Below, in pieces: positions 8,794 through 17,950 of a DNA stretch of 64,000 nt (within the stretch, counting starts at the first letter, position 1; each line of letters opens with the position of its first letter). Under the pieces are notes generated by a model, which worked only from the letters and a program-made list of their open reading frames with translations, ran no database searches and was not told where the DNA came from. Origin of the DNA: Actinomadura sp. 7K507 (GTDB lineage: Bacteria; Actinomycetota; Actinomycetes; Streptosporangiales; Streptosporangiaceae); NCBI RefSeq assembly GCF_004348425.1, contig NZ_SMKK01000002.1, forward strand, positions 1 through 64,000, in the 5' to 3' direction. Both the position numbers and the translations under genes were made by a program.

Positions 8794-8818
8794 CGCCTCC
8801 CGGCTTCGCCGGGAGGCG
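8794..8818 (-). terminator. Stem-loop terminator
   Basis: A perfect 11-bp stem CGCCTCCCGGC / GCCGGGAGGCG closes a TTC loop. It lies just past the end of the minus-strand membrane-protein gene and before ppk2. There is no T-tract, as is common in actinomycetes. Confidence 0.7.
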
Positions 8819-8843
8819 ACGATCGGGAGCGCGCCTACGCCGA

Positions 8844-9540
8844 CTACAACCCACCAGACGTCGATGTAGCGGAGACAAGTTCCAGCTGAGATGGCGGGCC
8901 GACCACGCAGTGGGGTCGGGTCCGTCTCTGATAGGACACGGCCGCGATTCCCAGAGCCCACCCGTAGCCGGCGAACGCGGTGGCGGCGGCGCAGCCGAGG
9001 AGGTATTCGGAAGGCGAGCCGTTCATGTTCAGCACGCCTGTGAACTGGAGGATGAGATAGAACCAGGCACCCGTGCCGTAGGCCGCGAGGGTGGGCGCGA
9101 TCAGCCAGACCGGGGCCAGGGGCAGGAAGCGCGGCACCCGCTTGCCGGATAGCCACAGCGTCCAGCGCGGGAAGGTCGTCCCCCATTTGCGCACCAGTCC
9201 CTGAAGGGACGACCGCCAGGCTTCCGATGTGAGCGACGCGGCGGATGACGCCGGGTGCCGCCGGCGCGGGACGCACCACGGACGGCACCGAGCCCGGCGG
9301 GTGAGCCGGTCCGCCGCACCGTGGGCAACTGTTCCGCGTCCGATGCCGCCACGACACCGCCGTCGCGAGGAACAACGCCGCCACGGCGGCGAAGCCGAGC
9401 CGTTGGCCGAACCCCTCCCAGTCCGAGCGGCCGTCCCGGTCGTGAACGGTGCCGTCCACGGCCAACTCGATCAGGTTGAGCAGCACGAACGCGCTGCCCG
9501 CCAGCGCGAGCAGCACCATGGTCCACAGCCCCGCCGACAC
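8844..9540 (-). pseudogene. Multi-TM membrane protein, split by frameshift or deletion
   Basis: The upstream part starts at GTG 9540 (AGGAG seven bases before) with SAGLWTMVLLALAGSAFVLL, a second TM (FAAVAALFLATAV) and a NSCPRCGGPAH zinc-ribbon-like linker, then loses sense near 9230. A second frame, open from there and bearing SLTSEAWRSSLQGL, VRKWGTTFPRWTLWLSGKRV and a further TM pair, runs to 8844. The FPRW...GKRVPRFLPLAP block is familiar from actinobacterial multi-TM proteins of unknown function, where it lies in the middle of one polypeptide. I infer one gene inactivated by a +1 shift, perhaps with an internal deletion. It could also be two small membrane ORFs. Confidence 0.5.
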
Positions 9541-9619
9541 CGCCCGACTCCTCACCCGTGAGGGGGAAGGCGGGGGTCCGCCGAATCGCTCGCTGGGATG
9601 GACCGAGTCTTGGCGCCGA

Positions 9620-10462
9620 TCAGGGGCTCGGGGCCGGTGAGGGGGCTCCCGAGTCCGGCTTCTTCTGCTCCCCCTTGGGGTCGGTCATGGTCTCGTTCGC
9701 CGAGCCGACCGAGGTGACCTCGGTGACCTTCCACTCCTCGCCCCGGCGAGTCAGCCGCATGTCGAGGTAGGACCCGAGGACGCGGCGGGTGCCCGACGTG
9801 CTCTTCACCTCGGAGTCCATGACGACGACGGCCTTCGCGGTACCGGACTCGATCTCCCCCAGATACACGCTGCGGACGGTCGCCGTCGCGTCCGCCTTCA
9901 GCTTGGTGATGACGCCTTCGAGCCCGCCGGTGAACGCCTCGTCGTAGGTCTTGGCGAAGTCGTCCGACGCCAGCCCGAGAACCCGGTTCCGTGCCTCTTG
10001 CAGCTTGGTGTGGTCATAGCTGAGGAGCGCCTCACCGAACTCGGCCGCGCTGGTCCGGACTCGCTGCCGCTCCGCGTCCCGCTCCGCCGCGCGGTCGGCC
10101 TGGTACCACTGCAACCCGGCCGTGATCACCGAACCGACGAGCGCCACCGCGATCGTGGCCTTGACCAGCCCCGCCCTGGCCGGCGCCCGCGCCCACGCGC
10201 GCCTGCCGGTCCCGCGCTCGCCGACCTTCTGCGCTTCGGCCTCGTCCGCCTTGGTCTCACCCGACTCCTCGGTCTTTCCGGACTCTTCGGGCTCGTCCGG
10301 CTTCGCCTTCGCGGACTTCGTCTCGGACGTTTCCGCTGCGCCGGCGTCGGCCTCAGCGCTGGTGTCGGTGTCGGCGCTGGTGTCGGTGTCGGCGCTGGTG
10401 TCGGTGTCGGGGGCCTCCGGTGTCTCCGGCTTGGTGGGCTTGGTGGTGCCGGTCCTGGTCAC
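9620..10462 (-). CDS. Mce-associated membrane protein (Mas)
   Basis: 280 aa. A low-complexity acidic N-terminus of about 95 residues is rich in Thr, Glu and Ala and contains three copies of DTDTSA. It is followed by one TM (KATIAVALVGSVITAGLQWY) and an extracytoplasmic SnoaL/NTF2-like domain (SAAEFGEALLSYD...VRSVYLGEIES...). This is the usual last gene of actinobacterial mce loci; Mas proteins are thought to stabilise or assist the MCE transporter. It starts 15 bases after mceF. Confidence 0.85.
   Translation of the reverse strand: MTRTGTTKPTKPETPEAPDTDTSADTDTSADTDTSAEADAGAAETSETKSAKAKPDEPEESGKTEESGETKADEAEAQKVGERGTGRRAWARAPARAGLVKATIAVALVGSVITAGLQWYQADRAAERDAERQRVRTSAAEFGEALLSYDHTKLQEARNRVLGLASDDFAKTYDEAFTGGLEGVITKLKADATATVRSVYLGEIESGTAKAVVVMDSEVKSTSGTRRVLGSYLDMRLTRRGEEWKVTEVTSVGSANETMTDPKGEQKKPDSGAPSPAPSP
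10361..10414 (-). repeat. 18-bp tandem repeat inside mas
   Basis: Three copies of GGTGTCGGTGTCGGCGCT (plus-strand view) with small changes encode the DTDTSA units of the Mas N-terminus. The unit length is a multiple of three, so copy-number change keeps the frame. Confidence 0.8.
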
Positions 10463-10477
10463 TGGTCCTCCAGGGGC

Positions 10478-11773
10478 TTATCGGGTACGGCGCCGGACAA
10501 AGGCGCTGAGGGTGTTGAAGGCGGCGGCGAGGACGATGAGGCCCCCGAGCACGGGCGGCAGCAGAGGCAGCCAGCGTGAGGACGAGCGGTCCCCGCCGTC
10601 CCCCACCGGGCGCATGTCGGCGTTCGGCGCGCTGCCGGCCGGTGGGTTGTCGTTGCGTGCTCCGGGCGTGGGCCTGACCTTGGCGGCGGCCTCCGCGGCC
10701 TCCGGGTCCTCGACGTTCGCGTCGCAGTAGGTGAGGCGCGGGGGGACGGGCTTGGGTACCGGGGTGGTGTACTCGGTCGCCGCCTTGGCCGGGCCGGTGA
10801 GGGTGATGACGGGCGAGACGCGGAGGTATTTCCCACTGGCGTCGGTGGCGGTGACGTCCGCCACTAGGGCTTGGAGCGTCGGCACGAGCCGCAGGACGTG
10901 ATTGATCTTCTTCCGGTTGGCGTCGGTCATCAGCGGGGCGGTGGGCGTCGCCGCGGCGGTGAGGAGGCAGTCGAGGCCGGGGCGGGCGTCCTGGAGGAGG
11001 CCGTGCAGGTTCTTCATGGCGCCGGGACCGTTGTCGAGGACGCTGTCGAGGTCACGGGTGGACTGGCGCAGGGACGCGCTGAACAGGGCCAGGTCGTTGA
11101 CGCCGGAGGCGATGTCCCCGCGGTGGGCCGTGAGCGTGGCGGTGAGGCGGGTGAGTTCGCGGGAGAGGGCGTCCAGCGTGCCGGCCTCGGCCGCGAGGGT
11201 TCCGGTGAGGCGGTGGGTGTCGGAGATCATGTCGTGCAGGTCGGTGCCGCGTCCTTCGAGGCCGGTGGCCAGCTCGTGGACGAGTGTGCGGGTGTCGCGG
11301 GGGTCGACGGCGTCGAGGGTGGTGCTGAGGCCCTCGAACAGCTGCTTGTAGTCGGTGGTCCCGGCGGTCCGGGAGACCGGGATGTGGTCGCCTTCCTTCA
11401 GTATCCGGGTCCCGGTCGCCTCCGACGGGGTGAGCTCGATGTAAGGCTCGCCGATCGCGGACTTGCGCAGGACACGTGCGCCGACGCCGGAGGGGATCCG
11501 GGCGTCCCGGCGGATATCGAGGGCGACCGCGACGTGATCGCCGCTCAGCCGGATGTCGCCGACCTCGCCGACGGCGACGCCGAGGTGCGTGACCTCCAGG
11601 TCGCCGTGCAGGCCGGGCGAGGTCTCGAAGTCGGCCGTGACGGTGAAGGGCCGTTCCAGCGCGTCGATGTGGATGAGGCTGCGCGCGGCCCAGACCGCGA
11701 GGGCCACGCCGAGCAGTGCGAAGAAGACGAGGTTGACGGTGACGCGGGGATACCTGACGCGGGGAACTCTCAT
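10478..11773 (-). CDS. mceF: MCE family protein, MceF position
   Basis: 431 aa. An N-terminal TM (VNLVFFALLGVALAVWAA) precedes the MlaD/MCE domain (VTADFETSPGLHGDLEVTHLGVAVGEV...IGEPYIELTP), then a long helical domain likely to build the trans-envelope tube, then a Pro-rich tail and a second hydrophobic segment near residues 400-420. MCE proteins form hexameric channels that carry lipids across the envelope with YrbE permeases. It is last of the six mce genes and 55 bases after mceE. Confidence 0.88.
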   Translation of the reverse strand: MRVPRVRYPRVTVNLVFFALLGVALAVWAARSLIHIDALERPFTVTADFETSPGLHGDLEVTHLGVAVGEVGDIRLSGDHVAVALDIRRDARIPSGVGARVLRKSAIGEPYIELTPSEATGTRILKEGDHIPVSRTAGTTDYKQLFEGLSTTLDAVDPRDTRTLVHELATGLEGRGTDLHDMISDTHRLTGTLAAEAGTLDALSRELTRLTATLTAHRGDIASGVNDLALFSASLRQSTRDLDSVLDNGPGAMKNLHGLLQDARPGLDCLLTAAATPTAPLMTDANRKKINHVLRLVPTLQALVADVTATDASGKYLRVSPVITLTGPAKAATEYTTPVPKPVPPRLTYCDANVEDPEAAEAAAKVRPTPGARNDNPPAGSAPNADMRPVGDGGDRSSSRWLPLLPPVLGGLIVLAAAFNTLSAFVRRRTR

Positions 11774-11828
11774 GGGCGCGACCTCAACGGGACGAGGAGG
11801 ACATGGTCGGCGGCGGCAGGGGGGCGCC

Positions 11829-12839
11829 TCATGAGCGCGGCCTCAGCAGCCCGTTGAGGTTCCGGCTCCCGCCGGACGCGGTGGTGGCGGCGCCGGGGTG
11901 CGGCAGGAAACCCTTGATCCACAGGAAGAGGAGGGCCTGACCGCTGTGCGACACGGAGGGGCCGCGCAGGAAGTTCAGGACCGTCCCGGCGAGGGTCTTC
12001 AGCTCGTCGCTGCCGCGGAGGGCCGCGGTGAGCAGCTCGTCCGCGCGTTCGAGGAGGACGGCGAGGCGCGCCGCGTGGCGCTTCTGCACCTTGGCGTTGA
12101 CGGAGGTGGCGAGTTCCAGCAGCGCCTGGATGGTGCGCTTGAGGTTGGCGCGGTCGTCCTGGAGACGCTGGGCGGCGAGTTCGACGCTGCCCGGCAACCG
12201 GTCGAGTTCCTTGGAGCCCTTGCGGAGCGACGTGCCGAGCCGCGCGAGCGAGTCGAGGGCGCGGCCGAGGTCGGCGCTGGCGGCGGCGTACTGGTCGCCG
12301 ACGTCGGCGGCGCGGGCGACGAGGGTGTTCAGCTTGCGGCCCTTGCCGCCGAGCGCGGTGGAGGACTCGCCGGTGATGGTGGCGATGTCCTGGCCGCTGA
12401 GGGCGGCGAGCAGCGGGCCGACCTTCGCGCTGATCTGCTCCAGGTCGGCCTGGACGGAGGTGCGGCCGATGGTGGCGCCGGACGCGAGGTACGGGCCGGT
12501 GTCGAGGCGGCGTCCGGGCGCCAGGTCGAGCCGCACGTAGTTCTCGCCGAGCAGCGACGACTTGGCGACCGTGGCGGTGGTTCCGGTGGGGACGCGCCGG
12601 TCGTCGCGCAGCGACATGGTGACGCGGGCGCGGTAGCCGTCCAGCCGGATTCCGGTGACGGTGCCGACGCGGATGTCGGCGACCTGGACGCTGTGCCCGG
12701 TGACGAGGCTCTGCACGTCGTCGAAGGTGGCGTGCAGGGTCACGTCGCCCTTTGGGGCCCCGACCGTCGTCACGGAGCAGCCCCCGGCGCCGATGAGCAT
12801 GGCGAGGGCCAGCAGGCAGGTCGAGAGTCTGCGTGTCAT
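11829..12839 (-). CDS. mceE: MCE family lipoprotein, MceE position
   Basis: 336 aa. The start at 12839 gives a lipoprotein signal peptide: MTRRLSTCLLALAMLIGAGGC, lipobox AGGC. The MCE domain follows (VTLHATFDDVQSLVTGHSVQVADIRVGTV...LGENYVRLDLAPG), then helices and a short C-terminal tail (FLPHPGAATTASGGSRNLNG). MceE is the classical lipid-anchored subunit. Its start overlaps the mceD stop by one base (TGATG). Confidence 0.88.
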   Translation of the reverse strand: MTRRLSTCLLALAMLIGAGGCSVTTVGAPKGDVTLHATFDDVQSLVTGHSVQVADIRVGTVTGIRLDGYRARVTMSLRDDRRVPTGTTATVAKSSLLGENYVRLDLAPGRRLDTGPYLASGATIGRTSVQADLEQISAKVGPLLAALSGQDIATITGESSTALGGKGRKLNTLVARAADVGDQYAAASADLGRALDSLARLGTSLRKGSKELDRLPGSVELAAQRLQDDRANLKRTIQALLELATSVNAKVQKRHAARLAVLLERADELLTAALRGSDELKTLAGTVLNFLRGPSVSHSGQALLFLWIKGFLPHPGAATTASGGSRNLNGLLRPRS

Positions 12840-13873
12840 CACGGCCCTCCCGGAGGCGGAGCGCAGTCGGCGAGGGCGGGGTCGCCCTCGACGCAGGGGA
12901 CGGTGCCCCACCCCAGTGCCGTGAAGAGGGGCTGAAGCCACGCCCGGACCGTGCCGTGCACGACGAGGCGGATAGTGGCGACGTGGTTGCGGCGGTCCCA
13001 GGCCTGGACGGCGACGTCGGCGAACCGGCCAAGGCTGTCGATGGCCTGGGTGAGGCCGGTGACGTTGCCCTTGAGGCTCAGCACGATGTTGGAGAGGTCG
13101 GCGACCGTGCTCGGCAGCTTCTCCCGGTAGGCGGTGATGAGCACCTCGCTCTTGCGGATGGCGGCGGCTAGGCCGGCGATGAAGGCGCGGAGCTTCTGGC
13201 GTTCCTCGGCGAGGGTGCGGCTGGTGCTGGAGAAGGACCGCAGCAGGTCGGACAGCTTCTTGTCGCGTCCGTTGAGGTCGGCGGCCAGGTGGTGCAGGCC
13301 CTCGGCGAGCGAGGCGATCCGCTTGTCCTGGGCGGCGAGGTCGCGGGTCAGTTCGGACGTGTCGTGCAGGGCGTCGTTGATGCCGTCGCCCCGGCCGCGC
13401 AGGTTCTCGGCGGCGCGGTGCATGGCGGGGCCGAGGTTTCCGGCGTCGATCGACCTGTTGAGCTTGGCGAACGCGGCGAGTGCGTCGTCGACCTCGACGG
13501 GCAGTTCGGTGCGTTCTTGCGGAATGACCGTCCCCGGCCCGGCCTTGGGCATGCCGGACTTCCAGACGGGGTGCAGGGTCACGAACCGTTCGCCGAGCGC
13601 GTCGGCGGACTCGACGGCGGCGTGCGCCCCGGCCGGTACGGGCACGGAACGTTTGACCTCGATGTCCACGCGGACGCGGCGGTGCTCGCTCTTGACGGCG
13701 GTGATGGTCCCGGCGTCGGCGCCCATCACCTTCACCTGGGACTCCTCGTAGAGGGAGGGTGCCTTGGCGAAGTACACCGTCATCGGGTAGGTGGGCTCGG
13801 ACACGACCCCGCAGCCGCCGAGCGCGGGGATCAGCAGGAGGGCGGCGGCCGCCGCGATCGGCCTGTGCCTCAT
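12839..13873 (-). CDS. mceD: MCE family lipoprotein, MceD position
   Basis: 344 aa. MRHRPIAAAAALLLIPALGGC is a lipoprotein signal with lipobox LGGC. The MCE domain follows (MTVYFAKAPSLYEESQVKVMGADAGTI...LGERFVTLHP) and then a long coiled/helical region. A lipidated MceD next to a lipidated MceE is unusual compared with the mycobacterial scheme, where usually only MceE is anchored. It starts inside the end of mceC (4-base overlap). Confidence 0.87.
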   Translation of the reverse strand: MRHRPIAAAAALLLIPALGGCGVVSEPTYPMTVYFAKAPSLYEESQVKVMGADAGTITAVKSEHRRVRVDIEVKRSVPVPAGAHAAVESADALGERFVTLHPVWKSGMPKAGPGTVIPQERTELPVEVDDALAAFAKLNRSIDAGNLGPAMHRAAENLRGRGDGINDALHDTSELTRDLAAQDKRIASLAEGLHHLAADLNGRDKKLSDLLRSFSSTSRTLAEERQKLRAFIAGLAAAIRKSEVLITAYREKLPSTVADLSNIVLSLKGNVTGLTQAIDSLGRFADVAVQAWDRRNHVATIRLVVHGTVRAWLQPLFTALGWGTVPCVEGDPALADCAPPPGGP

Positions 13874-14901
13874 CGCCGGGCCTCCTTCGGTGCGAGTTCG
13901 GCGAGTCCGGCGAGGTCCTTCGGGGACAGCGGCCCGAGGCCGGTGGAGAGGACCTCCAGCCACGGTCCCCGTCCGCCGGTCCCGGCCAGCCCGGACAGGG
14001 TCGGGCCGGCCCAGGCGAGCAGGGCGTTGAAGTCGCCGGTCACGGGCCGGAGCGTGCCGAGCGTGCCGCGCAGGTCGGTGATGAGCGAGAGCAGTTTCGC
14101 CTGCTGCTGGTCGATGGTCCTGGTGAGGGTCTCGACCGTGCGGTTGCCGCTGCCGAGGAAGGCGGCCAGCTCGGTGCGGCGCTTCTGCAGTTCGTCCAGC
14201 ATGGTCCGGACGTTGGTGAGCAGCCGGGACAGTTCGGTGTCCTTGGCGCGGGCGAGCTTGAGGACGCGGTCGCCGTCGTCGAGCAGCTTCTTGATCTGCG
14301 GGTCGGACTCGTTCACCGTCTCGGCGAGCTTCGCGAGGTTGGTCAGCGCGTCGCCGAGCCTGCCGCGGTCGTCGTCGCCGATCCCGTTCAGCTCGGCCAC
14401 GATCTTGTTGATCGCCCTGGTGTCGAGCTTGGCGACCGTGCGGGTGGACTCGTCCAGCACCTCGTTGATCGTGGTGGGCACCTGGGTGCGTTCGAGAGGA
14501 ATGCGCCGCTTGTCCTCGCTCAGGTCGGCCAGGTGCGGTTCCGCGACCGGGCCGGACAGGCGCAGGTACCGTCCGCCGAGGACGTTGGCGACCTTGATCT
14601 CCGCGCGGGTGGCGGGACCGAGGTCGACCTCGCCGTCCACCTTCCAGCCGACCACCACATGGCCGCGCCGGTGATCGGCCTCCACGGAGGTGACCTCGCC
14701 GACCCGGACGCCCGCGACACGCACCTCGTCCCCGGAGCGCAGGTTTCCGGTGGCGGCGAAGACGCCGGTGATGGCGTAGCGGTCCTGGAACATCCCGCGG
14801 GTGCCGATCAGGTACACGGAGGCGACGAGCGCGAGGAGCGTGCCCGCCGACACCATCCCGACCGCGATCCGGTTGCGGTCGCGGAACGACTTCAACCCCA
14901 T
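13870..14901 (-). CDS. mceC: MCE family protein, MceC position
   Basis: 343 aa. A TM at residues 12-33 (AVGMVSAGTLLALVASVYLI) precedes the MCE domain (AITGVFAATGNLRSGDEVRVAGVRVGEVTSV...LGGRYLRLSGP) and the helical tube-forming domain (SRLLTNVRTMLDELQKRR...). It lies 76 bases after mceB. It is a membrane-anchored lipid-channel subunit. Confidence 0.88.
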   Translation of the reverse strand: MGLKSFRDRNRIAVGMVSAGTLLALVASVYLIGTRGMFQDRYAITGVFAATGNLRSGDEVRVAGVRVGEVTSVEADHRRGHVVVGWKVDGEVDLGPATRAEIKVANVLGGRYLRLSGPVAEPHLADLSEDKRRIPLERTQVPTTINEVLDESTRTVAKLDTRAINKIVAELNGIGDDDRGRLGDALTNLAKLAETVNESDPQIKKLLDDGDRVLKLARAKDTELSRLLTNVRTMLDELQKRRTELAAFLGSGNRTVETLTRTIDQQQAKLLSLITDLRGTLGTLRPVTGDFNALLAWAGPTLSGLAGTGGRGPWLEVLSTGLGPLSPKDLAGLAELAPKEARR

Positions 14902-14977
14902 CGCCTCCCCACGAGCAGCGGGCCTGCCGGGAAACCGGGCCCGTTCCGGCCGCGGTCACCGTCGCGGAACGGCCTCG

Positions 14978-16057
14978 TCACCATCGCGTGCCCCCGACCA
15001 TGAGGTTCTCCAGTTCCTTCGGTGTGTCGATGCCCTCGGCGCCCTCGCGTGCGCCGGGCAGCCGCGTCGGGTACGGGCAGGGCGGCGCCGCGAGCGTCAG
15101 GCACGGGATGGCGGCCTCCACGAACTGGCCGTTGTCCGCGGCGGCGAAGATGCGCTGGAGCTTCGGCGTCACCGACCGGAGGACGTCGACCAGCGCGCCC
15201 TCGTTGCGGCCCACCCCGGCACTGAACGCGGACAGCCTCTCGACGACCTGGCCGAGTTCGCGTTCGTTGCGCGTCAGCACCGAGTCCGAGGTCCGCGCGA
15301 GGGTGGCGAGCTGGACGAGGGTGCCGTCGATGAGCTTGCGGTTGTCGGCGAACGCGTCGCTGAGGCTGACCAGGTCGTCCACGGCGGAGCTGATCTGCTT
15401 GTCGCGGCGGGCGATGATGCCCGTGACGGTCGCGTAGTCGCCCAGCATCTGCTTCAGCATGGCGCGGCGCCGCGCGATCGTCGCCGACAGCACGTCGATG
15501 TCCGCGATCAGCCGGTCGATGTTGCCCGCGTTCCCGTCGAGTGCCTGCGACAGCGACACCAGCACCGTGTTGACCTGCTTGGCGTCCAGGCTGCGGACGA
15601 GGGGGCCGAGCTGCTCGATCAGCGCGCTGCCGTCCACGACGGAGCGGGTCCGGGTGATGTGCGCGTCGGGCCGCATCTTCTGCGGGCTCTTGCCGGGCAG
15701 CAGGTACACGACGCGGCGGCCCATGGCGTCGCGCCACCGGATCGCGGCCTCGCTGTCGGCGGGAACCTGCACCGAGTCGCGGACCGTGAGGGCGACGCGG
15801 GCCTTGCCGTCCACGACCTTGACCTCGTCCACCCGGCCGACCGGCGCCCCGGCGATCTTCACCTCGTCGCCCTCCAGCAGCCCGCTGGCGTCGTCGAACG
15901 TGGCGGTCAGCCGCCAGCCGCCGGCGGTGTCGACGCGGGCGATCTGCATCCCGATGATCACGGTGAGGAGGCCGGTGACCGTCACGAAGGACACCAGCCG
16001 GACCAGGAGGCCCGCGCGGGCGCGGGCCCGCTTGCCGCCGGGGAACCGGAACGCCAT
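14978..16057 (-). CDS. mceB: MCE family protein, MceB position
   Basis: 359 aa. A basic N-terminus is followed by one TM (VSFVTVTGLLTVIIGMQIA), the MCE domain (LTATFDDASGLLEGDEVKIAGAPVGRVDEV...GRRVVYLLPG), a long helical domain and a Cys-containing tail (IPCLTLAAPPCPYP) typical of MceB. It starts two bases after the mceA stop. Confidence 0.88.
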   Translation of the reverse strand: MAFRFPGGKRARARAGLLVRLVSFVTVTGLLTVIIGMQIARVDTAGGWRLTATFDDASGLLEGDEVKIAGAPVGRVDEVKVVDGKARVALTVRDSVQVPADSEAAIRWRDAMGRRVVYLLPGKSPQKMRPDAHITRTRSVVDGSALIEQLGPLVRSLDAKQVNTVLVSLSQALDGNAGNIDRLIADIDVLSATIARRRAMLKQMLGDYATVTGIIARRDKQISSAVDDLVSLSDAFADNRKLIDGTLVQLATLARTSDSVLTRNERELGQVVERLSAFSAGVGRNEGALVDVLRSVTPKLQRIFAAADNGQFVEAAIPCLTLAAPPCPYPTRLPGAREGAEGIDTPKELENLMVGGTRW

Positions 16058-16058
16058 G

Positions 16059-17087
16059 TCAGCCCCCTCCCCTGCCGCCGCCGTACGGGCCGCACAACCC
16101 GAGGATCAGCCCGCACGGGTCGGACGGCAGGTAGCCCTGGGAGCGCAGGTAGTTCTTGCCGCCGGGGCCCTTCAGCGACGTCAGCTCGCCGTAGAGGGGC
16201 AGCAACTGGTTCCCGGTGCGTACGGCGTCACCGACCAGGCCGAGCTGCGCGTAGATGATCCAGGCGGTGCGCTCGGAGGACCGGAACGCCTGCCCCAGCT
16301 GCCCGCCGCGCTTGTCGAACCCGTGTGCCACCAGCAGCGACACGTCCGACAGGCCGTCGGCGAACCCGGCCAGCCTGCCGCGGCCCTGCGCGGCCGTGCC
16401 GATCAGGGCGTTGGCGTCACCGGAGATGCCGGTCAGCTCGTCGCCCTTGTCGGACAGGGCGCCGGTGAGGTCGGCGGAGTCGCCGATGAACCGGCGGGCG
16501 TTGCCGCGGTTGCGGTGCGCGACGTTCAGCAGGACGCCCGTCTGGTCGATGGTCTCCCCGAGCCGGGTGCCCTGGCCGTCGAGGCCGGCGGCGACCGTCC
16601 GCACGATGGTCTGGACCTCCCGCGCGTCGGCGGCGCCGAGGGCGGTGTCGGCGCGGGCGAGCAGGTCCGACAGGTCGCGCGGGTCGGACGTCCGGGTGAT
16701 CCGCGCCCCGGACGCCAGGTAGGGGCCGGTCGCGGCATGGGCGCCGGGGACGAGGTCGACGTACTTGGGGCCGAACGCCGACGCGGGCACGATGGACGCG
16801 GTGACGGTGTCGGGGACCCGTGTCCCCTCGTCCAGCCGCAGGGCGAGGCGCGCTCGTCCGCCGCCGGTCAGCCCGACCTCCGCCACCGACCCGACCGTCA
16901 CGCCGCGGATCTTCACCGGGGCACCGGTGCCGAGGCCCTGTCCGGCGTGGCCGAAATCCGCGGTCAGCAGCGTGCCGGGGTCCCGGCCCGGGCGGGCGAT
17001 CAGCAGGTACAGGGCGGCCGCCGCCACCGCGAGCGTGAGCGCGCTGATCAGCAGGCGGCGGCGCAGCGGGATCTCTTCGTTGATCAT
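16059..17087 (-). CDS. mceA: MCE family protein, MceA position
   Basis: 342 aa. The start MINEEIPLRRRLLIS at 17087 gives one TM (ISALTLAVAAAALYLLIA), then the MCE domain (LLTADFGHAGQGLGTGAPVKIRGVTVGSVAEV...FGPKYVDLVPG), helices and a C-terminal Gly/Cys-rich tail (DPCGLILGLCGPYGGG). ATGA overlap with the upstream permease shows coupling. It is first of six mce genes. Confidence 0.88.
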   Translation of the reverse strand: MINEEIPLRRRLLISALTLAVAAAALYLLIARPGRDPGTLLTADFGHAGQGLGTGAPVKIRGVTVGSVAEVGLTGGGRARLALRLDEGTRVPDTVTASIVPASAFGPKYVDLVPGAHAATGPYLASGARITRTSDPRDLSDLLARADTALGAADAREVQTIVRTVAAGLDGQGTRLGETIDQTGVLLNVAHRNRGNARRFIGDSADLTGALSDKGDELTGISGDANALIGTAAQGRGRLAGFADGLSDVSLLVAHGFDKRGGQLGQAFRSSERTAWIIYAQLGLVGDAVRTGNQLLPLYGELTSLKGPGGKNYLRSQGYLPSDPCGLILGLCGPYGGGRGGG

Positions 17088-17950
17088 CCGGTCAGCCTCA
17101 CTGTCGCGGCGTTGCCCCAGAACACGTAGGACAGCAGCAGGTTCAGCACGACGATCACGATGATGGACAACCTGATCGCGCGGCCCGCCGCGCGTCCCAC
17201 GCCCGCCGGGCCGCCGGTCGCGTAGTAGCCGTAGAAGCAGTGGATCGTGATCACCGCGAAGGCGAACACCCCGACCTTGATCGCGCTGTAGACCAGGTCG
17301 ATCGTCGGCAGGTAGAGCCGGAAGTAGTAGTCGTAGACGCCGGGGGCCAGATCGAAGAAGCCGGTGCTGATCAGCCGGGTCGCGAAGAAGCTGGCGAACA
17401 GCGCGATCAGGTACAGCGGGACGAGCGCGATCATCGCCGCGACGACGCGGGTGCACACCAGGTAGGCGAACGACCCGATGCCCATGACCTCCAGGGCGTC
17501 GATCTCCTCGGCGATGCGCATCGCGCCCAGCTCGGCGGTGAACGCCGACCCGCACTGCGCGGCGAGCGCCACCGCGGCGATCACCGGGGTGATCTCGCGG
17601 ACGTTCGCGAACGACCCGACCAGCCCCATGAACGACTGCGCGCCGATCGACTGGAGGCCGGTGTAGCCCTGGAGGCCGACCTCGGTACCGACGAAGAACG
17701 CCATCGTGAAGATGACGAAGATCATGCCGCCGCCGACCACGCTGGCGCCGACGCCGACCACCACGTCGCTGACATGGCGGGCGATGGTCTTGGTGTACTT
17801 GCGGCGGAGGAAGAGGTCCCGCACCGTGTACAGCAGGATCCGGTAGACGAACACCGGCCACTGGGCCAGATCCCCGGAGCGCTGAAGCGCCGCCGCCCCC
17901 GCATGGACGGCGCGCGGGGCGGCTTTCCCCATCGCGGGCAGGCCGGCCAT
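17084..17950 (-). CDS. yrbEB: YrbE/MlaE-family ABC permease, second copy
   Basis: 288 aa with five to six TM helices and the MlaE signature region (QCGSAFTAELGAMRIAEEID followed by ALEVMGIGSFAYLVCTRV). It forms the inner-membrane permease dimer of the MCE transporter with the preceding YrbE. TGATG overlap upstream and ATGA overlap downstream put it inside one operon. The ATPase (MceG/Mkl) is not in the window and is usually encoded elsewhere. Confidence 0.92.
   Translation of the reverse strand: MAGLPAMGKAAPRAVHAGAAALQRSGDLAQWPVFVYRILLYTVRDLFLRRKYTKTIARHVSDVVVGVGASVVGGGMIFVIFTMAFFVGTEVGLQGYTGLQSIGAQSFMGLVGSFANVREITPVIAAVALAAQCGSAFTAELGAMRIAEEIDALEVMGIGSFAYLVCTRVVAAMIALVPLYLIALFASFFATRLISTGFFDLAPGVYDYYFRLYLPTIDLVYSAIKVGVFAFAVITIHCFYGYYATGGPAGVGRAAGRAIRLSIIVIVVLNLLLSYVFWGNAATVRLTG

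Noticed and set aside
8632-9230. Reading the 9555-frame as one 307-aa protein down to 8632
   Set aside because: After about residue 110 it becomes Arg/Pro-rich noise and overlaps ppk2, while real TM segments continue in another frame.
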